From Lachnospiraceae bacterium (GTDB taxonomy: Bacteria > Bacillota > Clostridia > Lachnospirales > Lachnospiraceae): 39,081 nt of DNA. The stretch lies in NCBI GenBank assembly GCA_910575835.1, contig CAJTGB010000040.1, forward strand, positions 1 to 39,081, read 5' to 3'. The notes beneath the pieces are model-generated. The model was not told the DNA's origin. It worked only from the letters and a program-made list of their open reading frames with translations, and did no database searches. Below are positions 15,961 to 24,701 of the stretch, one piece after another. The stretch's first letter is position 1. Each line of letters starts with the position of its first letter. A program made the position numbers and the translations under genes.

Positions 15961-17406
15961 TCACGAAACATATGTCAGCGGGATCCGCACTGTAAAGGTC
16001 GTTCCTGCCCCGACCTGGCTGTATACCCTGATCGCGCCTCTGTGCATGACTACCGCGCTCCTGGCAATGGCAAGCCCAAGCCCGGTTCCCCCGATCTCTC
16101 TGGAATGGGACTTGTCCACACGATAAAATCTCTCAAACACATGCTCTATCGCCTCCTGCGGAATACCGATCCCCGAATCCGCCACCTCAATGTGGCAGTT
16201 CTTATGATCCGCATTCAGGGAAACATGAACCCATCCGTTTTCTTTGTTATATTTGATCGCATTCTCAACCAGATTCGAGATGGCAAGCGACAGCTTCATC
16301 TCATCCACTTCCGCAGTCACAGGACGGAAACTCTCGAACACCAGCTCTATGTTGCGGGTCGCCGCGATCGGGCGAAGCCTTTTCAATATCTTTTCGACCA
16401 GCGTATTCATATTCTCAGACTTAATATTCAGAGTATTGGCAGTCTTGTCCATCTTGACCAGCGACAGCAGATCGTTGATGATCTTACTCTCCCGCTCGAT
16501 CTCCTCCGACAGATCTCCCATGAATTCCTTATACAGCTCGGCCGGCACATCCTCCTGGATCAGCAGTGAATCCGCCAGCACCTTCATAGAGGTCAGCGGC
16601 GTCTTCAGTTCATGGGACACGTTCGATACGAATTCATTGCGTGAATCGTTCAATATCTTCATCCTGCCCAGCATCTTATTGAATGCATCCGATATCAGCA
16701 TCGTCTCCGTATATGCATTCTCATGCAGATAGTCGTCCTCATACCCTTCCGTCACAGCCGCTATGGAATCGCTGATCCTCCGAAACGGCCTTGTCATAAT
16801 AAATCCCGCGGAAAATGCCAATATCACAGACGCCATCCCGATCGTAAGGCACACAGCGATAACCCTGTCGTCCATTACCTGCACGCTGTCCGCGATCATA
16901 TCCGTGGAAACGCTGATCAGCATCACTCCAACCGCCTTTTCCGTTCCCTTATCATAGATTGGTGAAGTAACCTCGATATAGCGGTTCTTCGCATCATAAT
17001 TACTGGTGCCCTTTCCCTGGAAGCACCGGATCACATCCGCCGACACGATCGTCTTTCCCTTATCCATATCATAAGTATCTTCCTGAATGCGAAAATCCTG
17101 ATCTATAACCAGAACCCGTCCGTTATAGATATTAGACATCTGGACCAGTTCCGACCTTAACACTTCAGACGTATCACCAGTCAGATAATTCACATCGCTC
17201 AACTGGTTACATAGAATTGTACATTGATTCTGTATTTCTGCAGTCCGCACCTCTACTTCTCTTTTCTCAAAGCTGCTTAAGACTACTCCTCTTAAAATAA
17301 GCGCCGGGATCGCTCCTGCCAGAATGACCAGAAGTACGATCCGGGCGCGCAGGCTCTTTAATATACCCCATTTCAGATATTTCTTAACCCCTGAAATAAT
17401 AACCAA
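15961..17406 (-). CDS. Sensor histidine kinase (PhoR/WalK-like)
   Basis: 481 residues. Membrane helix one at about 22-44, an extracellular sensing domain to about 180 (NGRVLVIDQDFRIQEDTYDM, TSPIYDKGTEKAVGVMLISV), helix two at about 181-203, HAMP, then HisKA with phospho-His265 in VSHELKTPL. HATPase boxes follow: N box NLVENAIKYN, G1 DSGIGIP, F/G2 FERFYRVDKSHSREIGGTGL. The frame opens with TTG at 17406 inside the end of the response regulator gene. The ribosome site is too close to the TTG, so the exact start is uncertain. Cognate partner is the overlapping regulator gene. Confidence 0.93.
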   Translation of the reverse strand: MVIISGVKKYLKWGILKSLRARIVLLVILAGAIPALILRGVVLSSFEKREVEVRTAEIQNQCTILCNQLSDVNYLTGDTSEVLRSELVQMSNIYNGRVLVIDQDFRIQEDTYDMDKGKTIVSADVIRCFQGKGTSNYDAKNRYIEVTSPIYDKGTEKAVGVMLISVSTDMIADSVQVMDDRVIAVCLTIGMASVILAFSAGFIMTRPFRRISDSIAAVTEGYEDDYLHENAYTETMLISDAFNKMLGRMKILNDSRNEFVSNVSHELKTPLTSMKVLADSLLIQEDVPAELYKEFMGDLSEEIERESKIINDLLSLVKMDKTANTLNIKSENMNTLVEKILKRLRPIAATRNIELVFESFRPVTAEVDEMKLSLAISNLVENAIKYNKENGWVHVSLNADHKNCHIEVADSGIGIPQEAIEHVFERFYRVDKSHSREIGGTGLGLAIARSAVVMHRGAIRVYSQVGAGTTFTVRIPLTYVS

Positions 17407-18073
17407 CTCCCCATTTTGTATAGACGTATTTCGGATCGCTCGGATTCGTCTCTACCTTCTCTCTCAGCCTGCGGATATGTACATCCACCGTTCTTGCATC
17501 GCCGGGATATTCATATCCCCACACAATATTCAGCAGATTCTCGCGGCTGTATACCTTATTCGGATTCATAGCAAGAAGCTCCAACAGATCGAACTCCTTC
17601 GCCGTCAGGTTCACTTCATTGTCGTCTATCACGACCCGCCTGCTCTCGCAGTCGATCCTCATACTCCCCTTAACGATCATCTTATCGTTGACCTGCCCCT
17701 GATCCCGCTTGCCGGTGCGGCGCATGATCGCCTTGATCCGGGCCTTAACCTCAAGAATGTTGAATGGCTTCGTTATGTAGTCGTCCGCGCCGTATTCCAG
17801 GCCGAGGATCTTATCCATATCATCATTCCTCGCCGTCAGCATCACGATCGGTACATCTGAGAATTCCCGGATCTGTTGGCACACTTCAAATCCATCATTT
17901 TTCGGAAGCATAATATCCAGCAGAATCAGATCATAGGCATTCTCCTTCGCAAGCTTTAACGCCTCTTCTCCATCATAAGCACAGTCAACCTTCATTCCAT
18001 CCTGCTCCAGGCTGAAACGAATTCCCTTCACGATTAGTTTTTCATCATCTACAACCAATACCCTTCTGCTCAT
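17384..18073 (-). CDS. OmpR-family response regulator
   Basis: 229 residues with a receiver domain (acidic pair Asp9-Asp10, phospho-Asp53 in LILLDIMLP, Lys in ITKPFN) and a C-terminal winged helix (LTAKEFDLLELLAMNPNKVY, GDARTVDVHIRRLREKVE). Ribosome site GAGGGAGAG precedes the ATG. It overlaps the kinase gene by 23 bases and follows comEA by 28 bp. It probably controls envelope or competence-related genes, perhaps its own operon; targets are not visible from sequence. Confidence 0.95.
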   Translation of the reverse strand: MSRRVLVVDDEKLIVKGIRFSLEQDGMKVDCAYDGEEALKLAKENAYDLILLDIMLPKNDGFEVCQQIREFSDVPIVMLTARNDDMDKILGLEYGADDYITKPFNILEVKARIKAIMRRTGKRDQGQVNDKMIVKGSMRIDCESRRVVIDDNEVNLTAKEFDLLELLAMNPNKVYSRENLLNIVWGYEYPGDARTVDVHIRRLREKVETNPSDPKYVYTKWGVGYYFRG

Positions 18074-18101
18074 CTACTCTCTCCCTCAAAATCTGGCATG
18101 A

Positions 18102-18827
18102 TTACGGCACTTTAACCCGATCCTTCACTTTGTTAAATACGCCTTCCTTAATTCCGCCGACTTCCATCAGTTCTTCGATCCTTCGGAAACCGCCGTGTTC
18201 TTCTCTGTAAGCGATGATCGATTCCGCCTTCGCCTCTCCGATCCCGCTCAGTGTCATCAATTGTTCCCTGGTCGCCGTATTAAGATCGATCCTGCCGTCG
18301 TCTGCCGCCATACCGGCGCCCGGTACGACCTGCCCCGCCGCCGATCCCTGATCCGACACATTCTGACCGGCTGCTCCCATATTCGACACACCCTGGCCGG
18401 ACTGACCCTGCGCCGCTTCTTCCCTGGAAGGGACATATACCTGCTGACCGTCCTGCATCTGCGCCGCCTGGTTCAACAGCTCACCCGCCGCGCTCTCTGA
18501 CAGTCCGCCCGCCGCTTCGATCGCTTCGTACAGACGGCTTCCTGCCGGAAGCCTATACACCCCCGGGCTTACAACCTGTCCGCACACATGGACATACAGC
18601 TCCTCTGTATCTTTTTCGATTTCTTTTTCGATTTCCTTCTCGTTTTCTTTCTCGGTTTCTTTTTCTTTTGTTCCCTCTTCGTTATCTTCCCGTATCTCTT
18701 CCGGCCCTGCATCCGTTATCTCTGTCAAGTCCTCTCCCTGTCCGCTCAAACCGCCGGAACAGCCCGGCAGCAAAACAAGGCTCATCACGAACACTGCTGC
18801 GATCACGTAAACGATTCTTCTATGCAT
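18102..18827 (-). CDS. comEA: ComEA-like DNA-binding lipoprotein
   Basis: 241 residues from the ATG at 18827 (AAAGGAG upstream). The signal ends in VLLPGC with Cys23, so this ComEA is predicted to be lipid-anchored rather than held by a plain membrane helix. A Glu/Lys-rich spacer (repeats of KEIEKE) follows, then an SLBB-like domain (YVHVCGQVVSPGVYRLPAG), a Gly/Gln-rich linker, and a C-terminal double helix-hairpin-helix (DLNTATREQLMTLSGIGEAK) that binds duplex DNA. It is the first gene of the run ending in comEC, and would hand DNA to that channel. Confidence 0.92.
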   Translation of the reverse strand: MHRRIVYVIAAVFVMSLVLLPGCSGGLSGQGEDLTEITDAGPEEIREDNEEGTKEKETEKENEKEIEKEIEKDTEELYVHVCGQVVSPGVYRLPAGSRLYEAIEAAGGLSESAAGELLNQAAQMQDGQQVYVPSREEAAQGQSGQGVSNMGAAGQNVSDQGSAAGQVVPGAGMAADDGRIDLNTATREQLMTLSGIGEAKAESIIAYREEHGGFRRIEELMEVGGIKEGVFNKVKDRVKVP

Positions 18828-18923
18828 ATAAACTCCTTTACAGTCTGCCATAACTGCAAATACCCCGTATATGCATTACCATGCCGGACACGCCGGTAAT
18901 CCTGCGTCTCCTTAAGATCTCCC

Positions 18924-18946
18924 GCAGCGGTGGAACAGGCCGCTGC
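18924..18946 (-). terminator. Possible hairpin after the YdcZ gene
   Basis: GCAGCGG/CCGCTGC, 7-bp stem with a 9-base loop, 20 bp after the YdcZ stop. No U-run follows, so termination is uncertain. Confidence 0.35.
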
Positions 18947-18966
18947 ATCAATCAATATTTATTGTA

Positions 18967-19398
18967 CTATTTCCATTGGAAAATTGCAACTCCAATCAGC
19001 GCAATTCCCATCCCGATTATTTTCCGCCATTCTAAAGGCTCCTTATCTACTCCGAAAAGCCCCATAAGTTCAATCACATATGCGACGATCAGCTGCGCGA
19101 TCACGATCAGGAGCGCGGCCTTCGCAGGTCCGAGCTGTTCCATACTCTTGATCACGGTCAGGGTGATCCCCGCACCGATCACACCGCCAAGCAGCACGTA
19201 CTTGGGCTCCACCTTCGTAAGCGACATAATATTATCACGGCCGGCGATCAGCCACGCTGCCAGACAGACTGCAAATGCCGTTAACTGCACCCATGCATTG
19301 CTGACCCACATCCCCGTCGTCTTCGTTACCTGCGTGTTGAATACTCCCTGTACGCTCATAAGCGCGCCAGACAGCAGCGCAATAAAAAAACCAATCAT
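18967..19398 (-). CDS. DMT-family transporter, YdcZ (DUF606) type
   Basis: 143 codons from the ATG at 19398 with GGAGGGG upstream. It is a small membrane protein of about four to five helices (IGFFIALLSGALMSVQGVFN, WVQLTAFAVCLAAWLIAG, YVLLGGVIGAGITLTVI, AALLIVIAQLIVAYVIELMG, IIGMGIALIGVAIFQWK), the typical YdcZ layout. Substrate unknown. It lies 74 bp downstream of argD in the same direction, and its start codon is inside a strong potential stem described separately. Amino-acid or amine export would fit the neighbourhood but is only inference. Confidence 0.85.
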   Translation of the reverse strand: MIGFFIALLSGALMSVQGVFNTQVTKTTGMWVSNAWVQLTAFAVCLAAWLIAGRDNIMSLTKVEPKYVLLGGVIGAGITLTVIKSMEQLGPAKAALLIVIAQLIVAYVIELMGLFGVDKEPLEWRKIIGMGIALIGVAIFQWK

Positions 19399-19467
19399 TG
19401 GATATCCCCTCCGTTTCTGTCCGCAACATCCCGGACTCTTTCCTGCGAATAGTATATCCAATGATTG
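19392..19467 (-). promoter_or_regulatory. Structured leader enclosing the YdcZ start codon
   Basis: A 14-bp perfect inverted repeat (CAATCATTGGATAT at 19392-19405 and its complement at 19454-19467) pairs a sequence just after the argD stop with the bases containing the YdcZ ATG. An inner stem GTCCG/CGGAC (19419-19423/19432-19436) lies in the loop, and the GGAGGGG ribosome site is held between. Folding would hide the start codon. Not a riboswitch class I recognise. Confidence 0.6.
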
Positions 19468-19472
19468 ATCTT

Positions 19473-20657
19473 TTATGCTTCTGCCAGTGCACACTTAAGC
19501 TTATCAAGCATCTCATCAACATGTTTTTTCTCAATTATAAGCGGCGGAACAAGACGGATCACATTGTCCCTCGCACTGATGACCAGCAGACCGTTTTCGA
19601 TCGCCCGGCTGATCACTTCGCCCGCCGGCTTCTCAACCTTGATCCCCTGTATCAGACCGATCCCCCTGCGTTCCAGCACCGTATCATATTCTGTTACCAG
19701 CTCGTCAAGCTTTTCTGCCAGGTACCGGCCGATCTCCTTAACATGCCGCACGATATCCTCTCTCTCGAATATCTCCACCGTCTTTGCGACAGCCGCGCAC
19801 GCCAGCGGATTGCCCCCATAGGTCGTACCGTGATCTCCCGGTTCGAGAGAGTATTCTGCCACTTCCTCTGTCATGGCAAACGCTCCCACCGGTATCCCGT
19901 TCCCGATCGCTTTCGCCATAGCCATGATATCAGGCTTCGTACCATAGGACTGCCATGCGAACATCTCCCCGGTCCGTCCCATACCGCACTGGATCTCATC
20001 ACAGATCATCAAGATCCCTTCCTCATCACAGAGCCTTCTGATCCCTTCCATGAATTCCCTGTCTGCCCGGTTGATACCGCCTTCTCCCTGAAGAGGTTCG
20101 AGGATGACCGCGCATGTCCGGTCTGTAACCTTTGCCTTCACACTGTCAAGATCATTGAACCTGGCAAAGCTTACCCCCGGCAGCATCGGCTCAAAAGGCG
20201 TCCGGTACGCTTCGCTGCCTGTCACGGACACCGCTCCGATACTCCGCCCGTGGAATGAGTGATCCATAGCGATGAATTCATATCTGCCGGTGCCTTTCTT
20301 CCAGGCATATTTTCTTGCGGATTTAAGCGCCCCTTCGATCGCCTCAGTTCCGCTGTTGGTAAAAAACACCCGGTCCATCCCCGTGATACGCCTAAGCGCC
20401 GACGCCGCTTCCCCGCAGCTCGTATTATAATAGAGGTTAGACGTGTGCAGCAGACGGTCCACCTGGCCCTTCAGCGTCTCATTCAGTTCCCGGTTCCCAT
20501 AGCCAAGCCCGCACACCGCGATCCCTGCCGCGAAGTCAAGATATTCCTTCCCGTCCGTATCATACAGGTATGCGCCTTCCCCGCGTTCAAGGACGACAGG
20601 AAATCGGTTATAAGTATGTACGAGTCCGTTATTTGTTTCTTCTATATACTGATTCAT
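19473..20657 (-). CDS. argD: Acetylornithine aminotransferase
   Basis: 394 residues, a class III PLP aminotransferase. It converts N-acetylglutamate semialdehyde to N-acetylornithine. Signature parts: [15 protein letters not shown] near 98, [13 protein letters not shown] near 135, [15 protein letters not shown] with Asp220, and PLP Lys249 in AMAKAIGNG. The ATG overlaps the argB stop by four bases (ATGA), indicating coupled translation. Last biosynthetic gene of the argC-GNAT-argJ-argB-argD operon. Confidence 0.95.
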   Translation of the reverse strand: MNQYIEETNNGLVHTYNRFPVVLERGEGAYLYDTDGKEYLDFAAGIAVCGLGYGNRELNETLKGQVDRLLHTSNLYYNTSCGEAASALRRITGMDRVFFTNSGTEAIEGALKSARKYAWKKGTGRYEFIAMDHSFHGRSIGAVSVTGSEAYRTPFEPMLPGVSFARFNDLDSVKAKVTDRTCAVILEPLQGEGGINRADREFMEGIRRLCDEEGILMICDEIQCGMGRTGEMFAWQSYGTKPDIMAMAKAIGNGIPVGAFAMTEEVAEYSLEPGDHGTTYGGNPLACAAVAKTVEIFEREDIVRHVKEIGRYLAEKLDELVTEYDTVLERRGIGLIQGIKVEKPAGEVISRAIENGLLVISARDNVIRLVPPLIIEKKHVDEMLDKLKCALAEA

Positions 20658-21559
20658 TTCTCTTCTCCATGATAAAACTTTTCTTCCGTGTCATTTAAGA
20701 TCGCCGTTCCGATCCCCTTATTCGTGAATATTTCAAGGAGCAGGCAGTGCGGAATCCGTCCGTCCAGGATATGCACCCTCGACACTCCGTTTTCAATAGC
20801 ATCCATGCAGTTCTGAAGCTTCGGCAGCATACCTCCTTCTATGTAGCCTTCCTCCATCAATGCCCGTCCGTCCGAAACCCGAAGTTCGGAGATCAGCGTA
20901 TCAGGATCGGAAGGATCCTTGTACACGCCTTCAATGTCCGTCAGGAACGCAAGCTTCTCCGCATTGACAGCTCTTGCGATCGCACACGCGGCATCGTCCG
21001 CATTGATATTATATGTATTAAAATCATCATCCATTCCTACCGGGCACACAATTGGAAGAAAATCTTTTTCCAGCAGGTCGAACAATATATCTGCGTTGAC
21101 CTCCTTTACCTCCCCGACGAACCCGATGTCTTCTCCGTCCGCATACTTCTTCTCTACCTTAAGCAGCGCGCCGTCCTTGCCGCTGATCCCGATCGCGCGC
21201 ACGCCCAAGCTCTCAACCAACTGAACCAGTCCCTTATTCACCTTGCCGAGAACCATCTCTGCAAGCTCCATGGTCGCCTCGTCCGTCACCCTGAGACCGT
21301 TGACAAATACCGGCTCCATGCCGACCTTGCCGACCCATCTGCTGATCTCCTTGCCGCCGCCGTGAACGATGATCGGCTTGAATCCTACCAGTTTCAGAAG
21401 CGTCACATCCTGGATGACCTGCTCCTTTAGCTGCTCATCCACCATGGCGCTCCCGCCGTATTTTACCACAATGATCTTCCTGTTAAAACGCTGGATATAC
21501 GGGAGCGCTTCGATCAAGACCTCCGCTTTCTCCAGATACTTCTGCATTGATTTATTCAT
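20654..21559 (-). CDS. argB: Acetylglutamate kinase
   Basis: 301 residues from the ATG at 21559 (AGGAGAT upstream), typical length. It phosphorylates N-acetylglutamate and is commonly the arginine-feedback point. Motifs: VVKYGGSAM near 28, [11 protein letters not shown] near 63, [19 protein letters not shown], and the [20 protein letters not shown] to TDIEGVYKD nucleotide-binding region. A helical N-terminal extension ([20 protein letters not shown]) matches the arginine-sensitive hexameric form, so feedback inhibition is likely. Confidence 0.95.
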   Translation of the reverse strand: MNKSMQKYLEKAEVLIEALPYIQRFNRKIIVVKYGGSAMVDEQLKEQVIQDVTLLKLVGFKPIIVHGGGKEISRWVGKVGMEPVFVNGLRVTDEATMELAEMVLGKVNKGLVQLVESLGVRAIGISGKDGALLKVEKKYADGEDIGFVGEVKEVNADILFDLLEKDFLPIVCPVGMDDDFNTYNINADDAACAIARAVNAEKLAFLTDIEGVYKDPSDPDTLISELRVSDGRALMEEGYIEGGMLPKLQNCMDAIENGVSRVHILDGRIPHCLLLEIFTNKGIGTAILNDTEEKFYHGEEK

Positions 21560-21612
21560 GATACACCATCTCCTGTTATCTATATACTCTGCCAAACTGA
21601 TGACCGTACAAA

Positions 21613-22836
21613 TTAACTCCTGTAATCCGCGTTGATCTCTATATAGCCGTGAGTCAGGTCGCATCCCCACGCCGTCGCCGCAAAGCCGCCCATCTTGACG
21701 TCGGCAACCGCCGTCACCTCAGCCTCCGACAGAATCTTTGTCGCCTCTTCCTCGCTGTAATCCACAGCAGTCCCGTTCTCGATGATCTGAATCCTTCCCG
21801 CCTTGCTCTCGAAGAAGAGATCCACCTTCTCCGGGTCAAAGGAAGCGCCGGAATATCCCATTGCGCACAGTATCCTTCCCCAGTTCGCATCGTGCCCCGC
21901 GATCGCCGTCTTGGTCAGGTTCGAGCATACAATGGACTTCGCCAGCGTCCTTGCCTGCTCTGTGCTCTCGCATCCCACTGCCTTCACCTCAAAGAGCGCC
22001 GTCGCTCCCTCGCCGTCTCCGGCAATCTTCTTCGCCAGATATTCATTGACCGCATGAAGCGCTTCCTGGAACTTCCGGTAGTCTTCTGTCCCCTCCATGA
22101 TCTCTTGATTCTCCGCCAGGCCGTTCGCCAGCAGGACCACCGTATCGTTGGTGGAGGTATCTCCATCCACGGAGATCATGTTATAGGTATCCTTGATATC
22201 CTCGCTCAATGCTTTCTGCAGCGTCTCCTTCGAGATCACAGCGTCCGTTGTGATAAATGCAAGCATGGTGCACATATTAGGATGGATCATTCCTGACCCT
22301 TTGGCCATGCCTCCGATGGTCACCGTCTTGCCGCCTGCCTCGATCGTCACTGCCAGTTCCTTCTCAAAAGTATCCGTAGTCATGATCGCTTTCGCCGCCT
22401 CAGTACCGTTCTCAAGCGTATCGTTCTTCTTCTCTGCCAATACACGGATTCCTGCCGTCAGCCTGTCTATAGGGAGCTGCTTCCCGATCACTCCCGTAGA
22501 ACCGATCAGCACACCGTCCGACGGGATCCCAAGCGCCTCTGCCGCTGCTGCCGCCGTCTCCTTGCAGTATCCGAATCCTTCCGCTCCCGTGCATGCATTG
22601 GCGATCCCGGAATTCACGATCACCGCCTGTACGGCCGCGCCGCCTGCTATCACCTGCTGATCCCATTTGACCGGAGCAGCCTTCACTACATTTGTGGTAA
22701 ATGTCCCCGCCGCCGCACACGGCACGCGGCTGTATATCATCGCCATATCCGTCCTGTCCTTGTACTTGATGCCTGCTGCCGTCGATGCCGCCTCATATCC
22801 CTTTGCCGCGGTCACACCGCCTTTGATTATCTCCAT
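21613..22836 (-). CDS. argJ: Glutamate N-acetyltransferase / ornithine acetyltransferase
   Basis: 407 residues, full length. ArgJ transfers acetyl from acetylornithine to glutamate, closing the cyclic arginine pathway; many members also use acetyl-CoA. The self-cleavage site is present as [14 protein letters not shown] with nucleophile Thr190. The residue before it is Cys instead of the usual Ala, which should not remove cleavage but is uncommon. The oxyanion segment [10 protein letters not shown] is near 113. Ribosome site GGGAGG precedes the ATG. Confidence 0.95.
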   Translation of the reverse strand: MEIIKGGVTAAKGYEAASTAAGIKYKDRTDMAMIYSRVPCAAAGTFTTNVVKAAPVKWDQQVIAGGAAVQAVIVNSGIANACTGAEGFGYCKETAAAAAEALGIPSDGVLIGSTGVIGKQLPIDRLTAGIRVLAEKKNDTLENGTEAAKAIMTTDTFEKELAVTIEAGGKTVTIGGMAKGSGMIHPNMCTMLAFITTDAVISKETLQKALSEDIKDTYNMISVDGDTSTNDTVVLLANGLAENQEIMEGTEDYRKFQEALHAVNEYLAKKIAGDGEGATALFEVKAVGCESTEQARTLAKSIVCSNLTKTAIAGHDANWGRILCAMGYSGASFDPEKVDLFFESKAGRIQIIENGTAVDYSEEEATKILSEAEVTAVADVKMGGFAATAWGCDLTHGYIEINADYRS

Positions 22837-22881
22837 TTTCCGTATCCTCCCTGTATTATATTCTTATTCGGCTTTCTGCCG

Positions 22882-23328
22882 TTACTGCTCGTTAAATGCC
22901 GTGATATTCTTCTCATTCAGCACAAAATCATAATAATTCAGATCCAGCCTCTTCGTCCATCCTATCGTATTCCAGAATGCATTCCCGATATCGTTTCTCG
23001 TAAATGCGATTAGGCAGACCTTATTGATCTCTTCCTTTTCAAGCTCTTCCATGGCTTTGACTACCATGGCCTTGCCGATCCCGCGTCTTCGATATCCTTC
23101 GTCCACACACACATGGTACAGGCATCCCCGCCTTCCGTCATGGCCGCACAGGATGCTTCCGACTACCTTCCCATCCTCCACCGCCACAACGCTGGTGGTC
23201 GGATTCCTCCTTAGGAAACGTTCTATCCCTTCCCGGGAATCATCCACGCTTCTCAATCCGAATCCCCGGATCTTCGTCCAGAGCGCGTACACACCTTCAT
23301 AATCTTCCATTGTCATCGTCCGAATCAT
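22882..23328 (-). CDS. GNAT N-acetyltransferase in the arg operon
   Basis: 148 residues from the ATG at 23328 (the frame to 23388 overlaps argC). Motif A of the GNAT fold is clear: HVCVDEGYRRRGIGKAMV, with a following FTRNDIGNAFWNTIGW motif B. Similar small enzymes include RimI/YpeA-like acetyltransferases. It lies between argC and argJ with gaps of 23 and 45 bp, so it is surely co-transcribed. A role as short N-acetylglutamate synthase priming the pathway is a plausible inference, but the sequence alone does not prove glutamate as substrate. Confidence 0.85.
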   Translation of the reverse strand: MIRTMTMEDYEGVYALWTKIRGFGLRSVDDSREGIERFLRRNPTTSVVAVEDGKVVGSILCGHDGRRGCLYHVCVDEGYRRRGIGKAMVVKAMEELEKEEINKVCLIAFTRNDIGNAFWNTIGWTKRLDLNYYDFVLNEKNITAFNEQ

Positions 23329-23351
23329 ACTCTGCCTCTCTTTCCTGATGC

Positions 23352-24392
23352 CTATGGGAACACAGGGATCAATTCCAGTCCTTCCCACTCAGGAAGCCCA
23401 AACATCAGATTCATATTCTGCACAGCCTGTCCCGCAGCGCCCTTCACCAGATTGTCGATAGCTCCCATCATGATGATACGGTTCGTTCTCGGATCGATCT
23501 TGAAACCAATATCCACATAATTGCTGCCCTCCACCCATTTCGTCTCCGGGCAGACTCCCTCGTCAAGCACACGCACGAACTTCTCATTCTGATAGTATCT
23601 GTCGTAGACTGATTTCACATCTTCGTATGTGACGTCCTTCTTCAAAGATGCATACTCCGTAACCAGGATCCCCCTGTTCATAGGAACCAGATGCGGAGTG
23701 AAATTGATCACCACCTGCTCATTCGCCGCATATCCCAACTGCTCCTCGATCTCCGGCGTATGCCTGTGGGATGCGACACCGTAAGCCTTGATATTCTCAT
23801 TGACCTCACAGTATAGGTTCGCAGTCTTCGCTCCCCTCCCGGCGCCGGAAGTTCCTGACTTGGCGTCAATGATCAGCGTGTTCATATCGATCAGCCCTTC
23901 CTTCGCCAGCGGATAAGCCGTCAGGATCGAGCAGGTCGTATAGCACCCCGGATTCGCAACCAGCCTCGCCTTCTTCACATCCCCCCGGTTCACCTCACAC
24001 AGCCCGTAGACCGCCTCTTCAATAAACTGCGGACTCTTATGCTCAATGCCGTACCATTTCTCATATACAGCAACATCCTTGATCCTGTAGTCCGCGCTCA
24101 GGTCGACGATCTTCGTCCTGCTCAATATCTCCTCATTCATCATCGAAGCGCAAAACCCCTGCGGAGTAGCCGTGAAGATCACATCCGCCTGCCCCGCCAG
24201 TTCTTCTATATTATCATCCATACATTTGTCATCTACGATCTGAAACATATTCCGGTATACATCGGCATACCTCTTATCAATATAACTTCTGGAACCATAC
24301 CATATAATCTCAACATCCTTATGCCCCGCCAGTATACGCACCAATTCTCCGCCCGCATACCCGGTCGCTCCGATAATCCCTGCTTTAATCAT
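23352..24392 (-). CDS. argC: N-acetyl-gamma-glutamyl-phosphate reductase
   Basis: 346 residues from the ATG at 24392. It reduces N-acetylglutamyl-phosphate with NADPH. Nucleotide-binding loop GIIGATGYAGGELVRIL at 5-21 and catalytic Cys150 in VANPGCYTT, plus GTSGAGRGA and the HRHTPEIEEQL segment with the catalytic His. First gene of the minus-strand arg operon. A leader of about 140 nt separates it from the predicted promoter at 24540-24568. Confidence 0.95.
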   Translation of the reverse strand: MIKAGIIGATGYAGGELVRILAGHKDVEIIWYGSRSYIDKRYADVYRNMFQIVDDKCMDDNIEELAGQADVIFTATPQGFCASMMNEEILSRTKIVDLSADYRIKDVAVYEKWYGIEHKSPQFIEEAVYGLCEVNRGDVKKARLVANPGCYTTCSILTAYPLAKEGLIDMNTLIIDAKSGTSGAGRGAKTANLYCEVNENIKAYGVASHRHTPEIEEQLGYAANEQVVINFTPHLVPMNRGILVTEYASLKKDVTYEDVKSVYDRYYQNEKFVRVLDEGVCPETKWVEGSNYVDIGFKIDPRTNRIIMMGAIDNLVKGAAGQAVQNMNLMFGLPEWEGLELIPVFP

Positions 24393-24531
24393 CTGTCCTG
24401 CATCCTTTCCATGCCGTATCTTCATTCTATATTATTCTATATTCAGGTAACCCCAATCAATATAAACCAAAACACCTCTTTTGTCCAGCATAACTCAAAC
24501 GAAATGCTATCCTGATATCTGTAAACCGACA

Positions 24532-24568
24532 TTTGCATAATTATACAACTTATATGCATAATATTCAA
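24532..24568 (-). promoter_or_regulatory. argC promoter overlapped by two ArgR-box-like sites
   Basis: On the minus strand -35 TTGAAT (24563-24568), 17-bp spacer, -10 TATAAT (24540-24545). TTTGCATAATTATACAA at 24532-24548 fits the ARG-box pattern TNTGNAT-N4-ATNCAN. TATGCATAATATTCAA at 24553-24568 is a second, slightly compressed match. Both cover core promoter elements, as expected for repression by ArgR with arginine. Confidence 0.7.
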
Positions 24569-24600
24569 CACCTTTTTGTATTTTTAATCACTCTGCTGAT

Positions 24601-24673
24601 TTTGCCTGAGAACATATGGCAAATTTAGGCACAATGCATTATAATTGTTATGACCGGAGGGAAAGTATCCTCC
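24601..24673 (+). promoter_or_regulatory. Promoter and leader of the DUF1847 gene
   Basis: -10 TATAAT at 24640-24645, with a weak -35 TGGCAA at 24617-24622. A dyad TTTGCC-N11-GGCAAA (24601-24606/24618-24623) overlaps the -35 and could be an operator. In the leader GGAGG (24656) can pair with CCTCC (24669), and the same CCTCC could instead pair with the ribosome site GGAGG at 24690. Confidence 0.45.
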
Positions 24674-24701
24674 TAATTATCAAAGGATCGGAGGAATATC
24701 G

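Noticed and set aside
18594-18680. Short tandem repeat or CRISPR-like array
   Set aside because: The periodic sequence encodes the Glu/Lys spacer of ComEA; no spacer-repeat structure.
19392-19467. Guanidine or other known riboswitch
   Set aside because: The paired elements do not show ACGR loops or other consensus I can identify; kept only as an unclassified leader.
20747-21430. 227-codon plus-strand frame over argB
   Set aside because: Shadow of a conserved arginine gene.
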